Origin: JANQTF01 sp036835375
GTDB taxonomy: Bacteria > Bacteroidota > Bacteroidia > J057
Length of the DNA: 35,167 bases
Assembly (NCBI GenBank): GCA_036835375.1
Contig: DAITMB010000045.1
Coordinates: 1-35,167, forward strand
Direction: 5' to 3'
Shown: positions 17,827-26,391 of the stretch, piece by piece
Position numbering within the stretch: the first letter of the stretch is position 1
How the letters are laid out: every line of letters starts with the position of its first letter
The notes under the pieces: generated by a model
Database searches by the model: none
Seen by the model: only the letters and a program-made list of their open reading frames with translations
What the model was told of the DNA's origin: nothing
Program-made: the position numbers and the translations under genes

Positions 17827-18260
17827 AGTATTTGATATCAGAAGTGCACCGAAGTGCCAAAGTGAGAGATTGGCGAATAGTAGTGTGCACAACGCGCAAG
17901 AGAACCTCACTGTTTGGAGACTCGGCTGCCTGATCGTCCCGGGAATCGTGTTAAGAAAGGTACAAAAACCTTTAGCGTAATTATACACTTCGAATTTCGG
18001 ATCTTAGCGGCGAATTGACTGGGACGTCTGATCCTATGCCTTATCCGTATCATCTAGGCCATGGGAAGTGAGACTCCTTCGGAGATGGAGAGCATCTGTT
18101 CATGGATATTGGCCATCTTTTCATCTTGATAAAGATCCACTTTCACTCTCAGATTTGACACGTTGGCATCAACGATTTGTACAAAAGATGGACCACAGTC
18201 ATCCCGCTTATGATGCAGAAAGCTAACTTATTCTTGGTTGAGGGGCCACCAATGTAGATC
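17827..18260. other. Divergent intergenic region between the DegP-like and Omp85 genes
   Basis: The region should contain promoters for both flanking genes. On the minus strand the nearest match is TCACTTTG about 30 bases before the DegP-like start, one base off the -7 consensus; on the plus strand TATTCTTG before 18261 is also one base off. The only other structure seen is a coding-like minus-strand remnant at 18054-18227, listed separately. Confidence 0.35.
18054..18227 (-). pseudogene. Possible C-terminal gene remnant, weakly like an efflux adaptor
   Basis: The minus strand is open for 57 codons between a TAA (18230-18228) and a TAG (18056-18054). The translation has a protein-like middle, VQIVDANVSNLRVKVDLYQD, but there is no ATG before residue 35. 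The pattern of a short strand, SNLRVKVDLY and an acidic turn recalls the membrane-proximal part of HlyD/RND periplasmic adaptors (for example LSxLWVxADVYEQD), though the match is weak and short. It may be the decayed end of a lost gene, or chance. There is no ribosome-binding site or upstream part on either side. Confidence 0.25.
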
Positions 18261-20030
18261 ATGAAGAACCGCTTATTTTTTCAAATATCCATGTTGTGCG
18301 CTGCCATGATTCTTCCACTCGGTGCCCTCTCTCAAGAGGTCTTCATTCGAGCTGGAGAGATCCCAAAAAGCTTGCCCGCACAGGCCAGGAAGGAGTTAGC
18401 TCGCATAGGCCAAGACTCTGCCGAAACCTACCAAGTCCTTCAGACAATCGTGGATACCTGGCAGGAAGCTGGCCATATGGAGGCTGGAATTGATAACTTC
18501 CTATGGCACGAAGGAGACTTTAGTGCCTCGCTACACCTAGGTCCTCAATACTGGCTGGACAGCCTCGTCGTAGCGGGCCTGCCTCCAGCTTGGGGAGAAA
18601 GAAGTCGGCTGTCTTCTTACGCTCGCAAACGGCGACTGCTTCACTGGCCGGAAGTAGAACAAAGGCTCCAGACTAGCTTGAAGATCGCGCAAAATGAGGG
18701 ATTCCCCTTCGCTTCCATTTCTCAACGCACCTTGGAATACGCAGATGATTCTCTGCATCGCTACGCCAAGACGAGTTATAGATTCGAGACAGGACCCGAA
18801 ATCAGGATTGACAGCATTCGCTTCACAGGTAAGAAAAAGGAGCCAGACTCTTTTGTATGGGGGATTCTACAACTTCGCCCTGGAGATTTGTTTGATCAAT
18901 CTCAGGTAGAAGCCATCCCCACGCTGCTCAACAATACCGTATATTATGAATCTTCGAAACCGCCGCTCGTGGCTTATACCGATCAAGGCAAGGCGCTGAT
19001 CACTGTGGACCTCAAGCAACGAAAGTCCAATCAGTTTGACGTGCTGGCGGGTCTATTACCTGCTCCTCCCAATAGCGGAGATCGCTTTCAGTTTACTGTC
19101 ACGGCTGACATTACCTTGGTGAGCCCGCTAGGAATGGGAGAGATCATCGGCCTGGAATTTCAAAAATTGCCCGGCACCTCTCAACTCGTCGATATCTTCA
19201 CCCGATTGCCCTACCTGTTCCGAACACCATTTCAGGTAGAAGGAGGGTTGAAGCTACAGAAACAAGAAGAGTTGTTCCAAAACCTGACCTACGAGGCGGG
19301 CTTGCTCTATCATTTCTCGCCTTACTTTCAGGCAAAAATCTCCTATCAAGGCATTGATTCTCGTCTTCTTGAGGAAGCGGTCAAAGACACCGCCAAGTTG
19401 GTCCCCGACCAACTCGATGGGACTCGAAGGCTAGTAGGCGTCGGATTTTCATATCTCAAACTGGATTACCGCAACAATCCTCGTCAAGGGCTGGAAAGTT
19501 CGCTTACCCTTCTCCTCGGCAGGAGAGAAGTGAGAGAAAATGTATTGTTGAGGGAAATTCGTCCAGAATGGTACACATCGGTGCCGGCGGAACAAGGGCT
19601 TCAAGAAGCAGAATTTCGGTTCCGATATTTCGTCCCATTGGGCAAAAGGCAAGTGATTCACCTCGGTAATTACAGCTACTGGCTGGGCATGGAAAAATAT
19701 TTGCGGAATGATCAACGGCAGATTGGAGGTGTGTATTCCCTTCGGGGCTTTAATGAAAATCAGTATTTCGCCGATTTATTCACCATCAGTACCCTGGAAT
19801 ATCGCTTGCAGTTGGAGCGCGACTCCTACTTGTTTGGGTTCTTGGACTTGGCTTTGTTGCGAGACAAAGTATCTGACATCAACAGGAGGGCTTTCGGGTC
19901 TGGGATCGGTATGCAGTATGGAACCAAGGCTGGGCTTTTATCGATCGTGTATGGAATTGGGGTGAGTGAAGATCAATCCTTTCAACCTTCGCGGGGCAGG
20001 ATTCACTTGGGCCTCCTCAATCAATTTTGA
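18261..20030 (+). CDS. Omp85-superfamily outer-membrane protein (BamA/TamA-like)
   Basis: The 589-residue protein starts with a signal peptide (about residues 1-25, ending LGALSQ). Residues about 170-255 look like a POTRA-type unit (PEIRIDSIRFTGKK, then LQLRPGDLFDQSQVEAIPTLL). The C-terminal 330 residues show alternating strands of a beta-barrel and include the Omp85 signature region GGVYSLRGFNENQYF, where the RGF lies in the lid loop, and end with an aromatic residue (LNQF), as outer-membrane proteins do. It probably helps insert or export proteins or lipids at the outer membrane. It is smaller than BamA (about 800) and is therefore more likely a TamA-like or accessory paralogue. It converges with a small minus-strand gene only 14 bases beyond its stop. 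Confidence 0.85.
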   Translation: MKNRLFFQISMLCAAMILPLGALSQEVFIRAGEIPKSLPAQARKELARIGQDSAETYQVLQTIVDTWQEAGHMEAGIDNFLWHEGDFSASLHLGPQYWLDSLVVAGLPPAWGERSRLSSYARKRRLLHWPEVEQRLQTSLKIAQNEGFPFASISQRTLEYADDSLHRYAKTSYRFETGPEIRIDSIRFTGKKKEPDSFVWGILQLRPGDLFDQSQVEAIPTLLNNTVYYESSKPPLVAYTDQGKALITVDLKQRKSNQFDVLAGLLPAPPNSGDRFQFTVTADITLVSPLGMGEIIGLEFQKLPGTSQLVDIFTRLPYLFRTPFQVEGGLKLQKQEELFQNLTYEAGLLYHFSPYFQAKISYQGIDSRLLEEAVKDTAKLVPDQLDGTRRLVGVGFSYLKLDYRNNPRQGLESSLTLLLGRREVRENVLLREIRPEWYTSVPAEQGLQEAEFRFRYFVPLGKRQVIHLGNYSYWLGMEKYLRNDQRQIGGVYSLRGFNENQYFADLFTISTLEYRLQLERDSYLFGFLDLALLRDKVSDINRRAFGSGIGMQYGTKAGLLSIVYGIGVSEDQSFQPSRGRIHLGLLNQF

Positions 20031-20044
20031 AGCCTTTTCAGAGT

Positions 20045-20617
20045 TTATGGGCTGGGAGGGAGCTCCGAATCCAATATCATGGGCTCCATGGCCCGAAGCC
20101 GCCATTGTTTTCCGAGCTTATACTTATTTCGACCAAGGGTTCGAGCCAACAGTCCACTGGCGGAGATTCCACTGGCGATGATGATACTTGCGGGATCGGG
20201 ATTTTGATTTTCTATCAATGCGTTGATCACGCTGATGGCGACCAAAGCACCCCCACCGATGAGCGCAGTACCTGAATAAGCATTCCGAAAAAAATACCAC
20301 CAGTCGCGGTCAAGGTTGTACACCACCGTGATTTCCCTGATCGGGACATAGTCCCGAAACAAATTGTTTGTCCCATCGCCTTCGTTTTCGACCTTCACAG
20401 CTTTGACGATCACAACCACCGAATCATCGACCGACTCGATCATTCCGCTGAATCTCGCTTGTGAGTCATCTGTGCCGAAACGGATAGGATCGCCCACTTG
20501 AAATATGATACGCTTGAACTTTTTGGGGTTCTCTAATGCAAGGATTTTTTGCGTGAAACCTTCGGGAAGGAGACAGAGCAGGAGCAAGAGGAAGAGGAGG
20601 CAAGGCCGTAGTGACAT
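20045..20617 (-). CDS. Conserved-type small exported membrane protein, function unknown
   Basis: The product has 190 residues from ATG at 20617, which opens a classical signal peptide (MSLRPCLLFLLLLLCLLPEG); the eight extra residues of the longer frame are not needed. Residues about 25-100 form a small beta-rich domain (VGDPIRFGTDDSQARFSGMI, then VVVIVKAVKV and VPIREITVVY). One glycine-rich membrane helix follows (GTALIGGGALVAISVINAL), and the C-terminus is basic and then acidic. I do not recognise a named family; proteins of this layout occur in Bacteroidota. It is probably in the cell envelope. It lies between the convergent Omp85 gene and the divergent tRNA-Leu gene. Confidence 0.7.
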   Translation of the reverse strand: MSLRPCLLFLLLLLCLLPEGFTQKILALENPKKFKRIIFQVGDPIRFGTDDSQARFSGMIESVDDSVVVIVKAVKVENEGDGTNNLFRDYVPIREITVVYNLDRDWWYFFRNAYSGTALIGGGALVAISVINALIENQNPDPASIIIASGISASGLLARTLGRNKYKLGKQWRLRAMEPMILDSELPPSP

Positions 20618-20662
20618 AGTGTTCAATGGGGGCGAGGTCAATATAAATCAAGTGAAATAATG

Positions 20663-20694
20663 TTGGTGGAAATAAAAAACCAAGTTTATATTTG
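20663..20694 (+). promoter_or_regulatory. Promoter of the tRNA-Leu gene
   Basis: GTTG (TTG at 20663-20665) is followed after 21 bases by TATATTTG (20687-20694), the Bacteroidota -33/-7 pattern. Transcription should begin near 20701, seven bases before the mature tRNA 5' end. Confidence 0.7.
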
Positions 20695-20707
20695 CAACCC
20701 ATATCCT

Positions 20708-20791
20708 GCGGATGTGGCGAAACTGGTAGACGCGCTAGATTCAGGTTCTAGTGGCCGAAAGGCTGTGGAGGTTCGAGTCCTCTCATCCGCA
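20708..20791 (+). tRNA. tRNA-Leu (anticodon CAG)
   Basis: The 84-base gene folds as a class II tRNA. The acceptor arms are GCGGATG (20708-20714) and CATCCGC (20784-20790) with discriminator A20791. The anticodon stem CTAGA/TCTAG encloses TTCAGGT, giving anticodon CAG, which reads CTG. A long variable arm (TGGCCGAAAGGCTGT region) and a T arm with TTCGAGT are present, as expected for leucine. The CCA end is not encoded. It reads alone, with its own promoter and terminator. Confidence 0.97.
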
Positions 20792-20803
20792 CTTCCAACA
20801 CCA

Positions 20804-20836
20804 ACTCGGCAAGCTGGCCAGCTTGCCGAGTTTTTT
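20804..20836 (+). terminator. Intrinsic terminator of tRNA-Leu
   Basis: A fully self-complementary 28-base segment (ACTCGGCAAGCT, GGCC, then AGCTTGCCGAGT; 20804-20831) runs into six T residues (20831-20836), 12 bases after the tRNA. It is the strongest terminator in the window. Confidence 0.9.
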
Positions 20837-20915
20837 ATGGCATTCGTTTGTTATGCGTCCTCCAGCACAGCATAAACCAAACTGCGCCATCACGGTTGAT
20901 CTGCACTCTTTTATT

Positions 20916-20977
20916 TGTGGAGAACTTGTGAATATCAGCCTTCACTTTGTGGAAAACTGCCAATTGTTGTGAACAAC
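20916..20977. repeat. Duplicated DnaA-box-like module
   Basis: Two copies of a TTTGTGGA(G/A)AAC segment (9-mers TGTGGAGAA at 20916-20924 and TGTGGAAAA at 20948-20956) are each followed by TTGTGAA (20926-20932 and 20967-20973). Read on the minus strand the 9-mers are TTCTCCACA and TTTTCCACA, each one base from the DnaA box TTATCCACA. The 9-mers are 32 bases apart and the TTGTGAA units 41 apart, roughly whole helical turns. The second TTGTGAA lies in the inverted repeat GTTGTGAACAAC (20966-20977). The repeats are seen; binding by DnaA is inference. Confidence 0.4.
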
Positions 20978-21051
20978 TCCCTATCACTGTCGGCCATGTG
21001 ATCTCGAAATTCACACCCACAGCCATTGTTGGTTTTTGTTTGGCTAGGACC

Positions 21052-22386
21052 CTAAAGAGGTGAATAGAGCACTTGAACACTGTCTGGTTTGAATCGCTCC
21101 CTGAGCCATCTGTCCAATCTTGCCTTTTCAGCCTCCTTGAGCGATTGGGTCTTACCTTGTAGCACCACAAAGCGCGCATCTCGCACCACCTTGCCCGAAT
21201 CTTGATGAATGCTTCCCGTGGAATATGCGCAGGTGCTGATTTCAGGAAACAGCGTTTTGATTTCTGCGAGGAGTTGCCCTCCCTTGAGCGATTGTTGCAG
21301 CAGACTGTCCTCTTTTCTTTGAGCTTCATTGAGCAAAGACCCCAACCGATTAATTTCTGCTTTGAGAGAATTTACCTCTGAGTTCACTTCATCGCGCGTG
21401 TCTAGGGCCAGTCCCTGGAGTAGCTTGACATTTTCTGCTTTTAGAGAAAAGTCCTTGGCTTTCGACTTGATCACCTCCTTTTGGGATTCAGTCAGGGTGG
21501 TACCTCCGAACGTCAATTCGATGAATTTCAACTGTGGCTTGATTTCATAGCGAAGCAAATAATTTCCTTCATACACGCTTACATTGTTCACAAATCTGGT
21601 TGCATTCTCTGTAAACTGCTCGTTCTTGACCAGGACATACCCAAAGTAGATACTTGGAATCACGGTGATCGTGATCACAAAGCTAATCCAACGATTGATG
21701 GTGAGTCGCTGGGCGGGATCAACGATCGTCCGGATTGGAAACTTAAGGATTTGGGAAATCATCAAAGTCGCAATCGCGATGAAGACCGTGTTGATGGTAA
21801 ATAGGTAGAAGGCGCCAAAGAAATAGCTGAATTGAGCAGTGGCCAGACCGTAGCCAGCAGTACACAAGGGAGGCATCAACGCCGTAGCGATGGCCACTCC
21901 CGGAATCACATTCCCCTTTTGCTTGCTGCTGATGGCCACGATACCCGCCAACCCACCGAAGAAAGCGATAAGTACATCATAAATCGTGGGGCTGGTCCGG
22001 GCGAGAAGTTCGGAATGAGCGGTGGACACGGGACTGATGGCAAAGTACAGTGTCGAAGCCAAGAGACTTGCACCGACAGCAAAGCCAAAATTTTTGATCG
22101 ACTTGCGAAACAACTGCATGTTGTAGGTCGCAATGCTATAGCCAATCCCATTGATAGGACCCATGAGCGGTGAGATGAGCATCGCTCCGATGATCACTGC
22201 CGTAGAGTTCATGTTGAGACCTACGGAAGCCACCAGAATCGCGAAGATCAGGATCCAAAGATTAGTCCCTTTGAAAATTACATCTTTCTCTATGGTGGCG
22301 TGGATCTTATCAAAATCATCTACTTCCGAATCCAAGTTGCTATAGATGATAATCTGTCGAATCAGATTGGTCGCTTTGGTGGTCAT
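21052..22386 (-). CDS. DUF389-family membrane protein with C-terminal coiled-coil extension
   Basis: The product has 444 residues from ATG at 22386 (MTTKATNL); the five preceding residues of the frame are ignored. After a cytoplasmic N-terminus of about 40 residues, the DUF389 core spans about 45-240 with six or more membrane helices and the family motifs STAVIIGAMLISPLMGPI, GIVAISSKQKGNVIPGVAIA and ATALMPPLCTAGYGL. A further membrane helix follows at about 240-260. The remaining 180 residues are soluble, with a heptad-like coiled coil (VNSLKAEINRLGSLLNEAQ) and a mixed C-terminal domain, probably on the outer side of the inner membrane. The function of DUF389 is not established; a transport role has been suggested because of the helical core. 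It is co-oriented with the antiporter gene 238 bases upstream. Confidence 0.88.
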   Translation of the reverse strand: MTTKATNLIRQIIIYSNLDSEVDDFDKIHATIEKDVIFKGTNLWILIFAILVASVGLNMNSTAVIIGAMLISPLMGPINGIGYSIATYNMQLFRKSIKNFGFAVGASLLASTLYFAISPVSTAHSELLARTSPTIYDVLIAFFGGLAGIVAISSKQKGNVIPGVAIATALMPPLCTAGYGLATAQFSYFFGAFYLFTINTVFIAIATLMISQILKFPIRTIVDPAQRLTINRWISFVITITVIPSIYFGYVLVKNEQFTENATRFVNNVSVYEGNYLLRYEIKPQLKFIELTFGGTTLTESQKEVIKSKAKDFSLKAENVKLLQGLALDTRDEVNSEVNSLKAEINRLGSLLNEAQRKEDSLLQQSLKGGQLLAEIKTLFPEISTCAYSTGSIHQDSGKVVRDARFVVLQGKTQSLKEAEKARLDRWLRERFKPDSVQVLYSPL

Positions 22387-22624
22387 AGAAAAAACTAGCA
22401 ATTAAGGATGAAAGGAGAAATACCGACCGTGGCACTGTTGCACATTGTGCCCATCACCTTCGCAAGATAGGATTCATACTCGATCCAAAATCAACTTTTG
22501 AATGCGTAAGGGTGTGACTCGCTGAATTTTATGGATTTCGACTAGAGAGGGGAATACCGCAGGACCTCTCTCGTGCGCAGTTTCTTTTCCTTTTCTGCTG
22601 GCAGTGGCGTGCTTTTATTTCTGC

Positions 22625-24775
22625 CTACTCTTCCTTTTTGAAGATTCCACCCAATCCTTTTCCCAATTTTTCGATCGCTTCAATCCCCAGAGAGAGCGGC
22701 CCAGAAGAAATGTCTTCGTAGCCTTCTGCCGACTGGTGGTGAGCATATTGCTGAGGATAAATCACTACGCGGCTCGTGTGTTGAAAATGCTTTTCGATCT
22801 TTGATGGGATATTGTCCAGCAGACTGAGATAAGAAACCGAGCCCTTTCGAGAAGAGATAAAGATGAGCAGATCATTTTCGCCAATGTCTCTTGAGAGCAC
22901 AAAAAAGTCTTCCCAATCTTTGAACTCAAGAAAGCTGGTCGAAGCGGCCAGTTGAAGCTTGGAAGACCGTTGCTTGATGGCCTCGTGTGTGCGCGGATCT
23001 CCAATGTAGAGAATCGGAATAGTGAGCTCTTGAGAAATCTTCGCTGTCTTTTTCAACCAAAGCTCAAATCCAATCTCCAGTTCTGCCAGTGGCGGAGCAA
23101 TGATCACGATTTTCTTGAGGGTCAAAAGCGGTTTCTGAAACACCGAGACCATGATGTTTTTGTCGGCATTGCTGATGATGCTGTCCATTTTTTCTCCCAT
23201 CAGCCTGTCGATCATGCCTGTGCGTTGGGGCCATCCGATCACAATGAGGTTGGCCATGATCTCCCTTGAAGTTCTGGCAATGCCACTCGCCACGTTGTGA
23301 TCAATTGTCGCGACGACATTCACTTTGATTTCTGCAGCAGATGCCTGTTTTACATATTCTTCCAGCTTACTTCGAGATCTCAGGACATTGATCTCAGCCT
23401 CTTCATCGTTGGGCACCACGGTGAGAATCGATACTGGGTTGTTAGATTTCTTATCCTTCATCAAAAGCGCAAACTCTAACGCCTTTTCCAAATTGCCCAC
23501 ATTGGCGATCGGCAGCAAGATGTGTTCATGACTGATTTGTCCCATCACTTCAGGAGTGTCCTCTCCATTGGCTTGGGCCAAGACGATCTTTTTCCCAGCC
23601 CTCTCTGTAGCAAAAGAAGCCACAATACAAGTGATCAAGATCAAGATAATAGTGCCGTTGAGAATATTTTCATCCAAAATTTCCGCTTTATAGCCTACGA
23701 GGATCACCGCCAACGTCGCTGCGGCGTGGGCACTGCTCAACCCAAAAATCAGTTGCCGCTGTGGTCCACTGTAGCCGAAACTGAGCTGTGTCGCATATGC
23801 CGCTGCCCACTTACCTACCAAAGCCACCACGGAAAGGGTTCCAGCGACGATAAGCGCCATTGGTCCACTGGTAATCACCCGAATGTCCACCAGCATCCCT
23901 ACACTGATCAAGAAAAAAGGAATAAACAAGGAGTTGCCAATGAACTCAATTCGGTTCATCAGCGCAGATGAATGAGGGATCAACTTGTTGAGCGCTAATC
24001 CAGCTACGAAAGCTCCGATGATAGGCTCTACTCCTGCCACTTCTGCCAAAAATGCTGCAAAAAATACCACTGCCAGAACGAAAATGTAGTGAGAATGCTT
24101 CTCACTCTCTAGTTTTCGAAAAAACCAAGAGGCGATTCGAGGCACTACCAAAAACATAATAGCAGAAAAAAGCGCTAGAGAAATCATCAGTCGAAACCAA
24201 AATGCCGGATCCAGCGTGCCTTGGCTGTTACCCATGACTACAGCCAAAATGATCAAGACAGCGGTATCTGTGAGGATTGTGCCACCGACGGTGATCGCTA
24301 CAGCTTGGTTCTTGGCGATACCCAGCTTGCTCACTATTGGATATGAAACTAAGGTATGCGTCGCAAACATGCTCGCGGTGAGAAAACTTGCATTGAAATT
24401 ATATCCCAATAAATAATAGCACACCGGAAAGCCGATAATGATCGGAAACACAAAGGTGAACAGTCCAAAAAGAAGACTTTTATTTCGATTAGCCCTGAAT
24501 TGATTCATATCTAACTCAAGACCCGCAATGAACATAATGTAGAGCAGGCCGATCGTCGAGAAAAGATCGATGGCAGAATTTTTCTCTAGAATATTTAGCC
24601 CGTATGGGCCAATGGCGACTCCTGAAATGATGAGGCCGATGATCCCCGGTATGTTCAGCTTTTTTAACAAAAGAGGAGACAGCAAAATAATGAAGAGGAT
24701 CAAGGAAAAAATCAAGACTGGATTTTCCAACGGAGTTTCAAATTCCTCCATCAGGTGCAAAAAAAAGTCAATCAT
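22625..24775 (-). CDS. CPA2-family cation/proton antiporter with universal-stress-like C-terminus
   Basis: The 716-residue protein begins with about 12 membrane helices (residues 15-405) of the Na+/H+ exchanger fold: LNIPGIIGLIISGVAIGPYG, FIAGLELDMNQF, and the charged helix AEVAGVEPIIGAFVAGLAL. The rest, about 300 residues, carries two alpha/beta domains; the first (about 415-550, ending NLIVIGWPQRTGMIDRLMG) resembles universal stress proteins, and the second is diverged. No TrkA-N domain is seen, unlike KefB/KefC. It probably exchanges Na+ or K+ for protons, with the soluble part sensing a ligand. The ATG at 24775 lies close before the first helix. Promoter signals upstream are weak; the best is AAGGTTTG around 24825-24832, one mismatch from TAnnTTTG. 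Confidence 0.92.
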   Translation of the reverse strand: MIDFFLHLMEEFETPLENPVLIFSLILFIILLSPLLLKKLNIPGIIGLIISGVAIGPYGLNILEKNSAIDLFSTIGLLYIMFIAGLELDMNQFRANRNKSLLFGLFTFVFPIIIGFPVCYYLLGYNFNASFLTASMFATHTLVSYPIVSKLGIAKNQAVAITVGGTILTDTAVLIILAVVMGNSQGTLDPAFWFRLMISLALFSAIMFLVVPRIASWFFRKLESEKHSHYIFVLAVVFFAAFLAEVAGVEPIIGAFVAGLALNKLIPHSSALMNRIEFIGNSLFIPFFLISVGMLVDIRVITSGPMALIVAGTLSVVALVGKWAAAYATQLSFGYSGPQRQLIFGLSSAHAAATLAVILVGYKAEILDENILNGTIILILITCIVASFATERAGKKIVLAQANGEDTPEVMGQISHEHILLPIANVGNLEKALEFALLMKDKKSNNPVSILTVVPNDEEAEINVLRSRSKLEEYVKQASAAEIKVNVVATIDHNVASGIARTSREIMANLIVIGWPQRTGMIDRLMGEKMDSIISNADKNIMVSVFQKPLLTLKKIVIIAPPLAELEIGFELWLKKTAKISQELTIPILYIGDPRTHEAIKQRSSKLQLAASTSFLEFKDWEDFFVLSRDIGENDLLIFISSRKGSVSYLSLLDNIPSKIEKHFQHTSRVVIYPQQYAHHQSAEGYEDISSGPLSLGIEAIEKLGKGLGGIFKKEE

Positions 24776-25155
24776 GTTGGACGATGTAGTTGGGAGGAAT
24801 CAGGAACAAAATCAGGACACCCTCAAACCTTATAAGGTAGTGGCATGGTTGGGCAGTAGATTTTTCTTGGTCGCATAAGCCACAACCCCCAAGCTTAGCC
24901 ACCACACATGTTGCGCTAACCTTATTAGAAGGTGATGCCGGCCAAGTTGCAATTTAGCATAGTTTTAACTGTCCTCAGTTGCCCTACGAAAAAGAGCGTA
25001 AAGCCGTCGAGAGGGTCAGCGCCTATCCATATACTTTTGACAAGACAGAATCGGGCTTTGCTTCCTCTCAGATTTTATTTACCCAAGTTAACATACTGCA
25101 CTTCCCTAAAATGATCTCTCGGCCGTACCCACACGCCATTCGTTCATTTAGCTCA
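24776..25155. other. Intergenic region between antiporter and MFS genes
   Basis: These 380 bases hold no gene I can support. A plus-strand open frame from a TTG at 24979 runs into the minus-strand MFS gene and looks accidental. No terminator-like hairpin with a T tract was found after the MFS stop, and only a weak -7-like element lies before the antiporter. Confidence 0.4.
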
Positions 25156-26364
25156 TTAGCGCAGTGGTTTTGCCAGCCTGGACGCAAGGAATATCAAGGT
25201 GCTCATGAGGCCCGCAGCCACGAGCAACAGCGTCTGAAGTTCTCCAAGATCTGCGACGCTTAAACCCACCAGCAAGGGACCAACTGCAGTGGAAAATACC
25301 ATGAAGGTAGAAACGATGCTTTTAATAGAACCTAAATGCGCCGTTCCGTAGATCTCTGCCCACATCGCCGCGTTGGTGAGGGAGCCGAGGCTAGAGGAGA
25401 CCCCTGCCATCGAAAAGAATACCCATGTCGTCGAGATCGATGGATACACGATAAACACCACAGCCCCCAGCAATAGCGGAACCATCACAAATACAAACAC
25501 TCGCACAGCGCTGAAAAGGTCCACCAAAGGCCCTGCAATCAGGTTGGTGACCATGCGAAAAAGGCCAAAGAGCGTGATCCCTAAAGCCATTTGCGCTTCG
25601 CTCGCCTCCAGCAACAGCCCGATCTGTGACTGGTTGAGCATGATACCGGTCATGAACATGGGCACGAAGATGTACACCAGTACGAAAAGATAAAACCGAG
25701 GCTGGCGCAAAACTTCCCACCTACTGAGCGATATGACCACTTTCTGACCAGGGGCTGTTTTTTCTTCTCCGGGAATTTGGAAAGCACTATAAATCGGAAT
25801 CAAAGAAAAAACCAATGGGAAAAAGGCCACCATCACCAATCCTGAGACCGAGAGCAAACTCCATCTCCAACCTACCAAGCCGATCAGCGTTACGAGTACA
25901 ATCGGAAAAAAGACCTCTGCAAGTGAGATCCCAAAATTGATCAACGATAGGGCCTTCCCCCTGGCAATGGTAAAGTATCGGGCAATCGCCGTGGATCCCG
26001 TCAGCGGCATCATTCCTTGCCCAAACAGCCGCAACCCAAATAGCACCAATACCAAGTGCCACCAACTCCCAGACATACTTCCCAATACAATCGCAACCAA
26101 GAGACCCAATCCCACACCCATGCTCACGTAGCGGATCTTGAGCCGATCTAACCACCCGCCTACCCAGGGGATGGCAAGCGCACTCCCCAGCGTGGCGCAC
26201 AAATACAGCCAGTTGAAAGTATCCCGTGTGACATCAGCTGCCACCAGAAAATAAGGCACAAACAGAGAAATGAAAAAAGTCTGCCCGGGGGCAGAAAAAA
26301 AGTAGTGCAGCGCCCCATACGCCAAGACGCGAGGCTCTCTTCGAAGCAGCGTGACATAATTCAT
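25156..26364 (-). CDS. Major facilitator superfamily transporter
   Basis: The product has 402 residues and about 12 membrane helices. Typical MFS features are the loop 2-3 motif IPWVGGWLDRLKIRYV (GxxxDR-like) and the central cytoplasmic loop (about 190-215, PGEEKTAPGQK) that divides two six-helix halves. It looks like the monocarboxylate/oxalate-formate antiporter side of the superfamily, but the substrate is not readable. The frame starts at a TTG (26385); the ATG at 26364 (MNYVTLLRREPRVLAYGA) is preferred, although the TTG cannot be excluded. The dipeptidase gene ends 27 bases upstream on the same strand, so the two are probably one operon, and a peptide or amino-acid substrate is an inference from that pairing. 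Confidence 0.88.
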   Translation of the reverse strand: MNYVTLLRREPRVLAYGALHYFFSAPGQTFFISLFVPYFLVAADVTRDTFNWLYLCATLGSALAIPWVGGWLDRLKIRYVSMGVGLGLLVAIVLGSMSGSWWHLVLVLFGLRLFGQGMMPLTGSTAIARYFTIARGKALSLINFGISLAEVFFPIVLVTLIGLVGWRWSLLSVSGLVMVAFFPLVFSLIPIYSAFQIPGEEKTAPGQKVVISLSRWEVLRQPRFYLFVLVYIFVPMFMTGIMLNQSQIGLLLEASEAQMALGITLFGLFRMVTNLIAGPLVDLFSAVRVFVFVMVPLLLGAVVFIVYPSISTTWVFFSMAGVSSSLGSLTNAAMWAEIYGTAHLGSIKSIVSTFMVFSTAVGPLLVGLSVADLGELQTLLLVAAGLMSTLIFLASRLAKPLR

Positions 26365-26391
26365 GTTGCCCAATTTCGAGGACAAAGCTCA

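Noticed and set aside
20835..21026. Minus-strand open frame of 63 codons from an ATG in the tRNA-DUF389 gap
   Set aside because: It ends inside the tRNA terminator, overlaps the DnaA-box-like repeats, and its sequence shows no domain, signal peptide or helix pattern.
22544..22571. 7-base inverted repeat AGAGAGG/CCTCTCT between the DUF389 and antiporter genes
   Set aside because: It has a 14-base loop, no T tract on either strand and simple composition, so it does not support a terminator or operator call.
24979..25263. Plus-strand open frame of 94 codons from a TTG in the antiporter-MFS gap
   Set aside because: It starts at TTG without a visible ribosome-binding site, runs over 100 bases into the minus-strand MFS gene, and its translation shows no recognisable domain.
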